Below, piece by piece: positions 45,114 to 56,403 of a DNA stretch of 64,000 nucleotides. The first letter of the stretch is position 1; each line of letters begins with the position of its first letter. The stretch is from Helicocarpus griseus UAMH5409 (Eukaryota; Ascomycota; Eurotiomycetes; Onygenales; Ajellomycetaceae): positions 229,177-293,176 of the forward strand of contig PDNB01000012.1 of assembly GCA_002573585.1 (NCBI GenBank), given 5' to 3'. The translations under genes were made by a program, and so were the position numbers. The notes below the pieces were generated by a model. That model was not told where the DNA came from and did no database searches. It was given only the letters and a program-made list of their open reading frames with translations.

Positions 45114-47858
45114 TGTCTCTGCTCTGTCTTTTTTTTTTGAATCCTTCTTGTGACAATTTCCCGCGGAGTTTAAGAATAGGATTGAGTGGCGGAGAGTATA
45201 GACAGAAGGGCGGAGGATGCGGCGGGGATGGAAGCGGAGGGGCGCATTGGGGGAGACGGATCTAAGATGTAGACGGACAATTTCGGTCAGGACAATATGG
45301 ATTGTGTGTAATCATGGGAAGAAAAAAAAGCGCTGGAGAATTGACAGTTAGCAAACAGGACGGCATTGCAGGAGGTGAAATCAAATACGGCAAACGTGGT
45401 CGTGCCACCTGGGGAGGTGGTGCGCGGTTACCTTTGTATACGGATGGGAAGCGATGGCGATGGCGATGCTTATGGGCTCAGGGGCGATGGGTGCACTGGG
45501 GTACACGGCGCACATGAACAGCACAACAGCGAGGAGGGGAGTAACAAAGAGCACATGGGAGCAATTGGCGGGTACAGAGACACCGAGTAGCAGATGGTGA
45601 GGATGATGGTGAGCATTGGCGTGGATTGTGGGAGGGGATGGATAGACGGATATGAGAGAGGAAAGTCAAGAAAGAGGAGACGAAGTTACAACGAGGAACC
45701 AGACCAGAGTCTTCTTCCTGCTAACCCTAACCGCGGGCCAGACCATGAGTGTAACTGAGTATTCCTTATCATTATTTCTATCTCTGCCGCCGACAAAACA
45801 GCGACGGCGCATGGCCCACGCGTTTCAGAAGAACTAGCTTTGAGGCATTTTATTATTTATGATGATGATTATGATTATTATTCTACATCCATTATTCCTA
45901 ATATCTTGCAATTGCTCTATTTGTCAGTTCCATCCAAATAATAATATCTATTATTTCAATATAAGCTATTGGTTCATTTTCAAATAATGGTTTCTGATAC
46001 TTTGACTTTGGGTCGTGAAATGGCCAGGAGAATCCAGCCGTTGACCGGGGTCTCATCCCCAGGATTCTGATACAACGCTTTCCACCAACATTCAATACTA
46101 ACTATCATTCATTGACATTCATTCATTCCCACTGATGAGTTATACATGTACATGTAACTTGTCGGCCGTATCTGATCCTTTTATTCCTGATTTTTCCTGA
46201 TTTTTCCCATGACGTAAGATAACGGGACTTTTCTTCTCCACTCCGCCGTTCGCCGATCGATCGAACCACGGCGCACTTATTTGCTGGCTTCTCCGCAACT
46301 TTATATCGTCTATAACTACTTCTTATCCATACTATCATTCCATTCTCATTTATGCTTCCGGGATGTCCGCGGTAGTTTCTCTTTATTCTGATCTCAATAT
46401 CGAGATTTAGAAACCAGAACGGTGGCACCCAGTCCGCCGCGTATACCCGGAAACAAATGGGGACAAATTAACAACTCCATCGCTTCCTGGACAATGCTAT
46501 TTAAAAGGCACGACATGCGTAAGTAGCTAATAATAAACCATTGCAAGGGGAAGGAGAAGAGATACCTATCAGTGTCCGTATCTTTTACCTCCCAATTAAA
46601 GAAAACAAAAATAAAAAAATAACATGTCTCGTCTGCATATAATTATACGCATTTGAATGATGCGCCACATATTTGCTTTTTCCCCCCTCATGTGCTCTTG
46701 ATAGGTTCGTGGCATGCCTGCCGCTGCTGTGCCCACTGCCCATCTCCTTGATATTTTATCCAAGTGCCATGCGCTGCATGCATGGTTTTCGTATCCCAGT
46801 GCAAATCCGTATACGGAAATGGTGCATGCTCTCCTCGTCCCGGTATCCGTCTGCAACAGAACGAATGGCAGATCTGGGATTGTGTAGCCATGGATTGTTG
46901 TTAATCCAAAGAAATATGCATGGAAACGAAGAGGGAGGACATGATTTACGTATAAGTAGGTTTTTAGGGAACAAAGGAAAATCACCGCTGGGGTCTTCGG
47001 GCAAATCAGAAGGGAGAAGGTTGATTGATTGGTCTTTTTACGTCCAACATATAAAAACGGCATTCAGAGTGATTGATGAGATACTCATAAGCACGTATGT
47101 AGTTCCATAGACGTTCAACCTATTAAAGGAATATATGTGGTTTCCCTCTCTCTAAACATCCTGTTAAATTGTTTGCAAGACACATAGTATATAACATAAC
47201 GAGCAGAGAAAACACAGTTTCTATTAGCGGGAATAGGTTACCACCCAAATCGACATATATTGATGAGGAGTAGCAACATCTGTCCTCCATATACCGAAAC
47301 CCTTGTCAAGTCACAACAACCCCGGTATGCTGTCAAGGTGCGGGAGGCGGTATCTTGCAGCATGCCCTGTCCGCTGAGGCATTAACAACCGTCCGTCAAT
47401 AGGCAACGTACCTCCTTCTTTCCGGGACCAGTTTCCGCACGGGCGCGTAACAGACTCTTTTTTAGACGAGAGCCAATCAAGGGCCTTTAGGACTAGGGTT
47501 TTCACAAAATGCCCGCAACACCCTTCTTTTCGCCTAGATCTTCCTTCTTTCCCCGCTGCTGGCGGCTTCTTTTTGATGCCTCCCTCGCCTCTCCGCTCAA
47601 GGATACAGCCCAACTCTGTTGAAATTGCATTGTGTAAACCGATTTCGCCTTTTGTTGTGTCCTTCTCCAACCACCAATCCAATTGACCTCTTCCCCCCTC
47701 CTCCCTTGATAAGATTATCAAAATGCGCCATCCCCACGCAACACACATAGCACCCAATCAATCCACCAGGCTCAGATAAGGGCGAGGAGAAATATAAGCA
47801 GCGAAGAAGTCCCATATAGTCAAAGAAGTTGGTTTTCCGCCCCGTGTCAAAAGAATGC
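45114..47858. other. 2.7-kb gap, no gene supported
   Basis: Upstream region of the 514-residue gene and downstream flank of LSM8. Several ORFs of 60-155 codons occur (for example 46596-47063 and 47311-47757, -), but none has recognisable sequence, splice-extended continuity or a family motif. Confidence 0.45.
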
Positions 47859-48244
47859 TCAAATATTCTTCGTTCCCTTAACCATCTCCCCCTTAACCTT
47901 TGACCAGTCAATGCCGCCATCAATCTCCTCATCGACTTCTCCGCAAATCACGACGTTATCGCCGCGTATCAGATATAGGCCGTGCTCGACCTGTGAACTA
48001 GGTTCGGGATCATCTGGAGTACGTATTATGCGCTCGACTGTCTGTGAAAGAACGAGGTTTGTGAGTTGGTCGGTGGAAAGGAGGGTGCCGACTAGTGTGC
48101 GGCCATCGACGGTGAGGATGAGGATTTTTTCTAGTTGGGGGAGGTTGTTGGGTTAGCGATTGGAGGTACACTTTTTGATTTTGGTGATAAGGATAAAAGG
48201 GAGGAAAGGGGTTACTCACTGTTTATGTAGGAGTGGAGGGACAT
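47859..48244 (-). CDS. LSM8: U6 snRNA-associated Sm-like protein LSm8
   Basis: 98-residue protein of the nuclear LSm2-8 ring, which binds the 3' oligo(U) of U6 snRNA for splicing. It was missed by long-ORF scanning because a 90-nt intron interrupts it after 25 coding bases: exons 48244-48220 and 48130-47859, phase 1 on both sides (GTGAGT donor, ACTAG acceptor). The product starts MSLHSYINKKILILTVDGRT and contains Sm1 (VDGRTLVGTLLSTDQLTNLVL) and Sm2 (LYLIRGDNVVICGEVDEE). It ends in the short DWSKVKGEMVKGTKNI tail. Length and block order fit LSm8 better than LSm1. It is divergent from the F-box-like gene. Confidence 0.95.
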
Positions 48245-49065
48245 GGCTGCGCTATTTATTCAAAGTTTCTTAAATTTGGACAGGAACAAGGTCCCCCTCT
48301 TCCCTGGTCAGGGAAGTTGAGATCTGATATGGGTCACAGCCTACACTTATTGCCCCATGTAATTGGTGTATTAAACAAAGTAGCAGACCTGTGAGACCAA
48401 AGTAACTCTCAATAATGAATTGCTCAATATAAAACCACTCCGTCGCGAAGGATGATGGACTCCGCCTGTTCTCGCGATGGTTCTGTTGACCGACACCGGA
48501 TCTAACCTGTATTGGGTCTAGTGGATGTAAAGTCTTGGCGTCGCGGATAAACTCGATCCGAACCAGCATTAGTCAGCGGGATGGCGATCCCCCAGGAAGC
48601 TTAATCGAGCCTCAATCGCCCGCTGCCAACATCTATAAAAGATATAAACCTCCTATATCTCCTCCTGTATTGCTCCATTAGCTGCCAACAACAACTACCT
48701 TATATTGGCCCATGAATTATTGCTACTTTGCGTTACCACTGTCAAAAACACGCCGGTCGGGATTGACGCCCCGTTTCGAGTGACTCAAATGCCTCTGTCT
48801 CCGCCAAACCAGTAGACGCGGCCCTGACTCTACGCCTTGCCCGAATGGCTAAGAAGTGATTCGTCATACTCTGCTGAGTATTAGAAAGCTACACTCCGTC
48901 TGTTTGTGTGTTGGCAGTGCTGTCAATCTCTTATGCGCTTCTGAGCAAAACAACTTCTCTGCATCTGGACGATTTTTGTCTTTTTATGATACCCCCTATT
49001 CTAAGCTTATATTTGTTGAGCAAAAACATCACACTCGCCTATCCCATACATTCATCAGCCGCCAA
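48245..49065. promoter_or_regulatory. Divergent intergenic region (LSM8 / F-box-like)
   Basis: About 0.8 kb between divergent genes and so expected to hold two promoters. The plus-strand open frame beginning at 48856 runs into the next gene, but its first 70 residues are not conserved-looking and are treated as untranslated. Confidence 0.4.
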
Positions 49066-50002
49066 ATGCCTGAGCTGCTGGACCTCATAAGTCTCTTTCC
49101 AGTCGTGTCCGTGCTCGTCCCCCATCTAGGCCTTGGCGATGTTTTGAACCTGTCTCGCGTCAATTCCGAGTATAGAGCTGTCTTGCACGGCTTCGCTCTC
49201 CCATCCCCACCCATTTCTCCCCGGGAATCAACTTCCGGGACTAAGCGAATTAGACCCGAGATCCGTATTGGAGAACATCAGACTCTTTACTGGAAGGCCA
49301 TAAAAAGGAGTGGCCAGCTAGTGTGCTCAGAGCCAACACACTCCAGGGGTCCCACCCCGCGCCTATGTACATACTGCTCGTTGCCAGTCTGCGAAGCATG
49401 CATTGTCAAGGTAAGTTTTTCTTCCCACCGGGAAACTCATCTCTTACGACCGAAATAAAGTAATCACCTTATAACAATTTCGGCATAATACCCGGTGCTG
49501 GCGCGGGATAAAGGAGTCCTTTAGACAGTCCACATCGGCATACAAAAGCCGCACCCGCCCGTTTTGCATCGACTGCTGGCTCACAGGCACCCCTCACGAG
49601 GGCCGCCGGCCGTCTACCCAGCCGAGATCCACGCCGTATGATTTCACACCTGTGCCCGGCGACTACTGCACCTGCACCGCCAAGGACGGCTGGGTGTGTT
49701 CGAAATGCCGTGAGATACAGGTCAGGACGGGCCAGGAGCCAATTCTGACGTGTATTGGCGAAGGGTGCACGGCGGCCCCAGGCAAGGATAGCGATCGACG
49801 CCGAATCTGTCTTTGGTGCCATTTGCCCCTGTTTGCTCGTCCGTCTATGGATCAGTGGAGGGAGGGATATGGGGAGAGACACGCGCTCTCGGAATATAGT
49901 CAACCAGGTGAATTACCTAGTGCCAGTGAGACGGAGGAGGAAGAAGAAGAAGCAGAAGAAACAGAAGAGAATGATGATGTGGTGGTGCGGGGTGGAGATT
50001 GA
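49066..50002 (+). CDS. F-box-like, cysteine-rich protein
   Basis: 277 residues from exons 49066-49410 and 49514-50002 (GTAAGT donor, AAAG acceptor, phase 0). The N-terminus reads MPELLDLISLFPVVSVLVPH then LGLGDVLNLSRVNSEYRAVL, an F-box-like helix set that would recruit Skp1 in an SCF ubiquitin ligase; this is inference from pattern. A Cys-rich half follows with paired Cys in CTYCSLPVCEAC, FCIDCWLTG, CTCTAKDGWVCSKC, CIGEGC and ICLWC, consistent with one or more structural zinc sites. The last 35 residues are an acidic Glu run ending in VVVRGGD. The acceptor is the first AG giving frame continuity, so a 6-nt alternative is possible. Confidence 0.72.
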
Positions 50003-51171
50003 GTGTCCCACCCGGACGGTGATTGTTTATTATTATTATCCAAAACTGGTGTGACTGAAGCTGATGTAAGATCGGTTGGGTTCAAAAAAAGGTTCAAAAT
50101 CTCGTTTTCACCGAGTGGCTGTCACCGTGAACCGGGTTAAGGGGCTCTTTCGCTCTTCGAGATGAGAGACAGACGCGGTATGAATCACAACATTTTTTCA
50201 TCGCTATTGGCGATGACAGGAGCCGTCGCTGGCAGTTCGACTTCCGCTGCCGGACTTTACCATACCCTTTGCCAGATATTATCAATGACGTGGCTATTAG
50301 CGCGATTTCCGCATCTGTGTGAAGCGGAGGAATATATGGTATGGCCTCTACCCCCAAAATTTCACCCTTTATTATGGGGAACAGCAATTTCGTTGGAAAG
50401 TAACCGCGGCTAACACTGCCTGCCAGCGGGTTTACGAGAACATCTGATTCTACAAAAAAGGGAGGAGGATGGAAGAATATCCAAGACTTCGGGAAGACAG
50501 ATGTTTTCATTGATATTTCATTGTATCAAGACAAGATTACTACATGGGCTTAAATAATCCTGGGCATTTTTGGGTTCGCATCATGGTATAGTTTGGTTCC
50601 ATTCAATAGTAGGTAGATAGGCTTACTTGACAAAAACTAAACAACATCCGGGGAGACCGGAAAGTTGGAAATTAATGGATCTTTTTATGGTGATGCTGCA
50701 AAAACTCCTGTTGACCTAAGGGCAAAGAAGACCGTCCCTAAATACAAATTCAATATAACCTATACGCAAATTGTCAAACAATGAGGGAGAAAAAAAAGAA
50801 AACCGGAAAAAACTACCCGAGTTTAGAAAATGTGTTAGGAAAAAGGAAGCAAAGAAAAGAGGTATGAAAGGGAAGAGAAAAACGTGGAACCACCCAAATA
50901 AATGCAATATCCAGATGGAAAAGAAAGTAATACCCAGAAGAACAGAAGAGATGAACTGAAATGAGAAAGAAGGGGGAGTTGTTACAGTGCCGCCGTAGCC
51001 TATTAGTGAAAAAAGGGTTACGACCATACTCATAGATTGTTGGCACCCTCCACGTTTTATTTCCCCCGTGACCTCCTTTTTTTATACCCCTTGGGAAAAA
51101 GACCGCCGCCCAAATTACAAGGATAAAAACTGGCGACAAACAAAACTCATGGGTCGAGTGGAATGGACAAT
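50003..51171. terminator. Convergent 3' intergenic region
   Basis: 1.2 kb, AT- and A-rich in its middle, between the convergent F-box-like and verprolin genes. Minus-strand ORFs at 50094 and 50716 have no recognisable content. No gene supported. Confidence 0.45.
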
Positions 51172-52695
51172 TCAGCCCAGTGCCGAAAGATCCAACGGCA
51201 CACTACTCCCCCTCCCAGCCCTATACAGCCGCTGGCCGCCCTTGAACTCCCTGGGCTTCGGAAATAGAGCTTCATTCTGGAACCTGAATCTAGAATCATC
51301 AATATGGACTCGTTGAGAAGCGCTTCGAGAAATATTTCCTCGGCCGCTAGGCTGTGGCGAGGAGCCGCCGTTTGTAAGTGTGTAGTTGCTTGGGTCTAGC
51401 AAAGAGCGGGTAGGTTGTTGCTGTTGCTGTTGCTGGGGTGTCTGGTGTTGGTGGTCTGCGAAGGAGGAGGGGCGTGAGATAGATGAGAGCAGGGAGGATG
51501 TGCGCGCGGATGAGACTGACGGAGCCGAGGATGGTGGTGGGGGCGGAGGTGCTGGCGGCGCTGATGGGGCAGCGGACTGTGGTGGTGGCGGAGCTGCATG
51601 TGAGAACGCGTTCCTCGCGGCCTGCATAGCTATTGAAGCTGCAGCTGCTGATTGGGGGGCTCCGTTGGCAGCGGGCGGGGCGGCTGGTGGTGGTGGTGGT
51701 GGCGGTGGCGGAGTTGATCGGGATGGAGGCGGTCGCGGTGCGGCGGCAGCAGGAGGAGGTGGAGGAGCAGATGGTGGGGGAGGAGCAGGGGAGGCGGATG
51801 AAGGTGGTGGAGGGGGTGGTGCTGGAGGAGGTGGACCAGAGACCTTCCGAGCAGCTGTGGGGGGTGGAGGAGGCTTTGCTCCGGGGAATGGAGGTGGTCG
51901 TGCTGGAGTCTCCGGAGCTGATTTAGTGGAGAGAAGGGATATCGATGATGAAGGTCTTTGTGAAGGTCGCGGGGGAGGTTTCCGTAAATTCGCAACTAGA
52001 GGGTTCTCCGGAGGCTGTGTAGGGGCTTCAATTGTTGGAGGCGGCGGAGGACGAGCTGCTGGAGCTTTGGAGGCGACAGGGGGTTTTGGAGCGCTTCCAG
52101 TCTTAGCCCATGGTCCTGGCTGTCGAGAGTTTTCGGAATCTGAAAGGTATGAGGCATCTGGGTTGGCCCCGGTATCAATCCCACCCCGTTTCTTCAGCTT
52201 CGGCATTCCGCCAGCAAATAGTCCACCTAGTTGCGGAGCTGAAGGAACCGTCCCTGCTTCGCTCCCACCACCACTACCGGCACCACCACGGCCTTCATCG
52301 CTATTACTTCGCAATCTGTTTCCGCCTGGAACAGGGGGGGCTAATCCACCGGGGGGTTTGGGCATGCCGGGCACAGGTGGCGCTCCGCCAATGGGGGGAC
52401 CGCCTGAACCTCCCGAGGGCTTCCCAATCATAGGAGCGGATCTATCATTTGTTACGGCCTTTTTGAGACGGGCGCCTTTCGAGATATCTGAGAGAAGAGC
52501 ACCCTAGAAGTGAGCTGTGTTAGACGGACGAAAATGCTATAAGAGGGGGTTGTCCAGGGAACCTACCCGATCTTGTGCTGCTGCTTTTGGGGGCCTGGCT
52601 GGAAGGCTAGACTTTGGCGGGGCACCTCCAGCTGGGGGAGGAGGGGGTGGGGGACCACCAGCCATAGGAGGCGGCGGGGGAGGCGGAGGAGGCAT
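51172..52695 (-). CDS. VRP1: Verprolin / WIP family actin-regulatory protein
   Basis: 486 residues from exons 52695-52567 and 52503-51172. Verprolin links the WASP homologue Las17 to actin at endocytic patches. The N-terminus is a polyproline stretch, then the WH2 actin-binding motif GALLSDISKGARLKKAVTND assembled just after the splice junction (residues 44-63). The middle 350 residues are proline-rich with many short PPPPP segments expected to bind profilin and SH3 domains. The C-terminus, RFRFQNEALFPKPREF then RLYRAGRGSSVPLDLSALG, is the WASP-binding signature of this family. Domain order is exactly that of fungal verprolin. The Pro-rich region produces a long Gly-rich shadow ORF on the other strand. 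Confidence 0.96.
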
Positions 52696-53102
52696 GTTGC
52701 CTGTTAGCAGTTGTGAGACCGGGCAGCTGTTACGGCGAAGTTGGACGGGATGCGGAAGGCTGCAGCAGGAGTGTAGACAGTAAATTAGATGCGGAATGGA
52801 GTATTAACTCCCAACAAATGGAGTTAGCATAGAACCGTGGTGAAAGCAGCTCTGTGGTACAGCAGTGGTAGTCCTGAAGTGGAGTGAGGTTGAGAGATGT
52901 ATGATGCTCCCATTGACGATGATGATGAGGCTGATGATGCTCTCCTGTGGCGCCGGCTGGGGGCACTTCCGCGCTGGGTTTAGCGCGGAACGGCCCTCGG
53001 CTTAGCTAAGACACCGCAATCGCCGTTCTTCAACATCGAGCTTGACATCACCTCAATCCACCACCAGAAAACAATTGGAAACAGCTGGTCATTTCTCTCC
53101 CA
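52696..53102. promoter_or_regulatory. Bidirectional promoter (verprolin / mitochondrial protein)
   Basis: 407 bases between two divergently transcribed genes. The segment is too short for separate promoters with much spacing, so shared regulatory elements are likely. Confidence 0.5.
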
Positions 53103-54419
53103 GTGATGAAGCGCATTACGCTTCAAACCCCAAGGCGGGCTCGTGGCTCCGTTTGCCAATTGTGCCAGTTCTCGAGATCCTCCCCGCCCCGCCATAGAAC
53201 CCTCCATACCCCTTCGCTTTCAGTCTCTCCCCGATTAAACACTTCACTTCCTAGTACTGAATTCCAAAGACGGAGATACATTCCGACTTTCAATGCGCAA
53301 ATTTGCATTGCGACTAGATATGCGTCAAATATTCCTAATCCAAGGACCAGCGGTGACCCAGAGGCTATGCTTGACGATGTCTTGAAAGAATTCGACCAAA
53401 TAACATCATCTCCCCGCGTCCCGTCCGACGAAGCTGTGATACAATTTCTCCAAAGCTGCAGCGAGGTTGTGAAAGTCATTTTATCCAGAGATTCCGAGAA
53501 CCAGGTTACGCCTCCCCAGACCGCGAGAAGCGACAACAGTCCCACCTCATCCCTTCTCGATCTCGATGTCGACGAGGGAGCAAATGGCGCAAAGTCAACC
53601 TCACAAAAAGGAGCCCCCAAAAATCCCAAGACACCCCAAAGAACCTACACCCAGGCTACAGCAGCAAACCAGATTTCATCAATGCTAAACGATTTCCTCC
53701 GCGACCCCAAAATCTTCATCTCCCCCGACGTCCTCCGCCGCTACACCCTATTACAAGCCCAGCTCAAGCAGGCCGACAACTTCCCCGAAATCTTCTCCCT
53801 CTATGCCACAAAACCAATCCCCGAAGGCAAAGGCTCCACCGTCACCTATCACGCCTCCAATCCAACCGCTGTCAAGAGTGCAATCCCGCAAGACATCGCA
53901 AACGTCGCCCTCGACACCGCCATCGAAAAGAAGAACCTCGCCCTGTGCCTCGCCATCATTGACGAATCCTTTTGCAAACCAGCCTACTTCCGCTCCAAAA
54001 TCTTCCGCAAAGCCGCTCTGCCATTGTCCGGTCTAGCAACCGCCCCTGTAGCATCCTATGCGGCAGCATCATATATCTCGACCCTACAAACGGCTATGGA
54101 CCCCAGTACCGCCCTCTGGGGTTCGTTTTCGGCCATCCTTGCCTACATTGCTTTTACATCGTCCATTGGCATGGTTGCGATTACGACGGCAAATGATCAG
54201 ATGATACGTGTGGTGTGGTTACCTGGCATGCCGTTGCGGGAGCGCTGGTTGCGCGAGGAGGAGCGCGCGGCGATGGATAAGGTTGCGGTGGCTTGGGGGT
54301 TTAAAGATCCAAGGAGAAGGGGTGAGGAGGAGGGCGAGGAGTGGGAGAGTTTGAGGGAATTTATTGGGATGCGCGGGATGATTTTGGATAAGACGGATTT
54401 GATGGAGGGCATGGAGTAG
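53103..54419 (+). CDS. Predicted mitochondrial membrane protein, unknown function
   Basis: Single-exon gene of 438 residues. The N-terminal 60 residues are rich in Arg/Ser/Pro/Leu and lack acidic residues (MMKRITLQTPRRARGSVCQL), a typical mitochondrial presequence. A low-complexity section follows, then a conserved-looking core that includes DVLRRYTLLQAQLKQADNFP, EIFSLYATKPIPEGKGSTV and ALCLAIIDESFCKPAYFRS. Two membrane segments lie near residues 300-360 (AALPLSGLATAPVASYAAAS and SAILAYIAFTSSIGMVAITT). A charged C-terminal region ends in EGME. It resembles fungal inner-membrane proteins of the mitochondrial gene-expression machinery, but I cannot name the family. Location is inferred from the presequence. 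Confidence 0.82.
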   Translation: MMKRITLQTPRRARGSVCQLCQFSRSSPPRHRTLHTPSLSVSPRLNTSLPSTEFQRRRYIPTFNAQICIATRYASNIPNPRTSGDPEAMLDDVLKEFDQITSSPRVPSDEAVIQFLQSCSEVVKVILSRDSENQVTPPQTARSDNSPTSSLLDLDVDEGANGAKSTSQKGAPKNPKTPQRTYTQATAANQISSMLNDFLRDPKIFISPDVLRRYTLLQAQLKQADNFPEIFSLYATKPIPEGKGSTVTYHASNPTAVKSAIPQDIANVALDTAIEKKNLALCLAIIDESFCKPAYFRSKIFRKAALPLSGLATAPVASYAAASYISTLQTAMDPSTALWGSFSAILAYIAFTSSIGMVAITTANDQMIRVVWLPGMPLRERWLREEERAAMDKVAVAWGFKDPRRRGEEEGEEWESLREFIGMRGMILDKTDLMEGME

Positions 54420-54746
54420 GAGAATTGTGGTTTCTGTTTCGATTTTTATGTACTTTTTTTTGAGGATACCTGTCAAAACAATGCGTGCTCTATGTAGACT
54501 GTATATATGTATAGTTTCGCTTTTATGAGCTTCGAATTACATTTCGTCTTTGACATGTGATATCGTTACGTATAAGTACTATGGACAATAGTGATTCTCC
54601 GCCCCAAAACTACAATGTAAAATTATATTTCAGCCGAGAACAGTCATATTTCATTAATTCATATCTGAAATATACCTAATCCTACCAGCTTGACACAGGA
54701 CAACCGTGCAACAAAACCACGAGATGACGTAGAAAAAACAAATCTT
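54420..54746. terminator. Convergent 3' intergenic region (mitochondrial protein / uL1)
   Basis: 327 bases, AT-rich, shared by the 3' ends of convergent genes. No coding sequence is visible. Confidence 0.5.
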
Positions 54747-55728
54747 CTAATACAATCTCTTGGGAGGAGACATGGAAGCCTTGATGGTCAAGCTGCCAAC
54801 GTTCTGCCAGCCCTTCTTCAACAGGGAGACAAGGTAGTTGATAGCCAACATGATGTTGGAGATCAGCTCGTCCTCGGTCATTCCGACGTTGCCAACGGCA
54901 ACACCCATACACAACACCTTCTTCAGCTGGAACTTGATGGTGGACTTGACGTCATTGATCTTGTTGCTGAGGTCTTCGGCGTGGGAGACGGGGGTGGGGA
55001 ATTTGCCGGCTGTAGCAACGAAAAGAGATAACTAGTTAGATATATATGCACTTTTCCGATGAAAGCTCAAACAAAGGTAAAACTTCAAGCAGAGGATGGT
55101 GTATGGAACATACCCTTGGAGAGACCAGGCCCCAAGAGACGGGGAACCATCTTGATGATGCTGTCCGAGGCGACGAAGGCATCGTACTTGCGGGCCAGCT
55201 TCTTGATGAGCTTCTTGTTCTTGTTCAGTTTCTTCAAGTCCTCGGTGGACATGGAGTCGATGCCGAGATGCTTGGCACGATCAATGTCGTGCTGGTCACC
55301 GAGAACGCTGTTGCAATTGAAAACATGTCCCTGTCAGTATATCCGTCCACTCGAATCATAAACTTTTTCTTCGCCTTCCTCATTTGGTTATAACGGGATT
55401 ATTTCTGCGAACGCACCAGATGCTCATTCCAGGACGGGGAATGGAGGGCAGCTTGATGGTGCCGGAGAAACGCTTGTCACGCTGGGGATCATAGTTCTTA
55501 AGGCCGATCTGGAGCTCGACGGTCTCGAGGAAGTTTCTCTTCTTCTCGTTCAGAGAGTAATCGAGGAGTTGTTGCACATTTTGGCGCACTCCGGCTATCG
55601 TGGGTATAAGTTGTTAGTGATTTTTTCTTTTCTCCTTTTCATTCCATCTATTTTTCACGTGCAATAGCCATCATTGAGAAGAATGGGTGTTTAAAGCAGC
55701 AAAACATACCGACTGTGATTTTCGACAT
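54747..55728 (-). CDS. RPL1: 60S ribosomal protein uL1 (L1/L10a)
   Basis: Large-subunit protein forming the L1 stalk at the E-site. 217 residues, exactly the usual length, from exons 55728-55710, 55594-55417, 55307-55114 and 55009-54747. The first exon is only 19 bases (MSKITV plus one base), a common feature of fungal ribosomal protein genes with an intron near the start codon. Marks include YSLNEKKRNFLETVELQIGL, RDKRFSGTIKLPSIPRPGMS, VLGDQHDIDRAKHLGIDSMS, PRLLGPGLSKAGKFPTPV and the C-terminal GSLTIKASMSPPKRLY. All phases fit. High expression is expected. Confidence 0.97.
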
Positions 55729-56403
55729 AATGGCGACAGTCTTCCAGAAGAATTAATTCTTATGGTGAGGATTTGCGCTTGAAGAACAACAAGAGGACGG
55801 AGGGGTGTTCAGGCAGATGTTGATGCTGAAATATCGAAGTTTGCAGTGTGGAGGTGGCTAGCCGCTTTTGGGTTTGGCGCAGCCCTAATCAGCAAACTCC
55901 ACGTGACTGATTTTGAAGGTGCTGACGGGAATTCGAACGACTGGGATGGACAATAATAACAATAATTCGAATCTTTTGCTTTACTAAAAGTATGTAAAGG
56001 CAAGTATGCAAGGACATGCTGAAGGTGCGGGCTTTGCTTTGCGATAACAAGGCTTCTAGAGGTTAACTCCGACTGATCAAGCTGCTCTGACAATCTTTCT
56101 GCATCTCTTTTCGAGTCGCCTAGGCAGGAAGTACAAAAAGTTAAGGACAAGCACAGAAATGATCCGGCCCAAAAGAATTCCTATGAGACTATGAGTTATA
56201 TCAATATTATTATACGAGAAACCAATTGCCTATAAAGACAAGACACAAAGACACCCTCGGCAAAGGGAAGATCCCCCAACATGTTAAGCGTATGCGCATC
56301 ACATCGTTTCCAGAAGAGCGTCGAGTATGTAGGTGATTAATTCGTTGCATAGAAGTCGTCATAGCTAATCATCAAATTCACAAACACCTGTTTTGTCGTC
56401 AGG
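55729..56403. other. Upstream region of uL1, no gene supported
   Basis: 675 bases between the uL1 start and the end of the next minus-strand gene. A 113-codon ORF at 55809-56150 lacks recognisable content. The first 150 bases include the uL1 leader and promoter. Confidence 0.45.

Noticed and set aside
46250..46275. Possible B-box-like GGTTCGATC on the minus strand
   Set aside because: No matching A-box at the right distance and no cloverleaf.
47311..47757. 148-codon minus-strand ORF next to LSM8
   Set aside because: No recognisable domain and low-complexity Lys/Arg/Gly composition from a CT-rich region; probably chance.
49469..49903. 144-codon minus-strand ORF
   Set aside because: Shadow of the Cys-rich second exon of the F-box-like gene.
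51386..52507. 373-codon plus-strand ORF, Gly-rich
   Set aside because: It is the antisense shadow of verprolin's proline codons; the minus strand carries WH2 and WASP-binding signatures.
55920..55950. Possible tRNA T-arm-like sequence around GAATTCGAACG
   Set aside because: The surrounding bases do not form an acceptor or anticodon stem, so no tRNA is supported.
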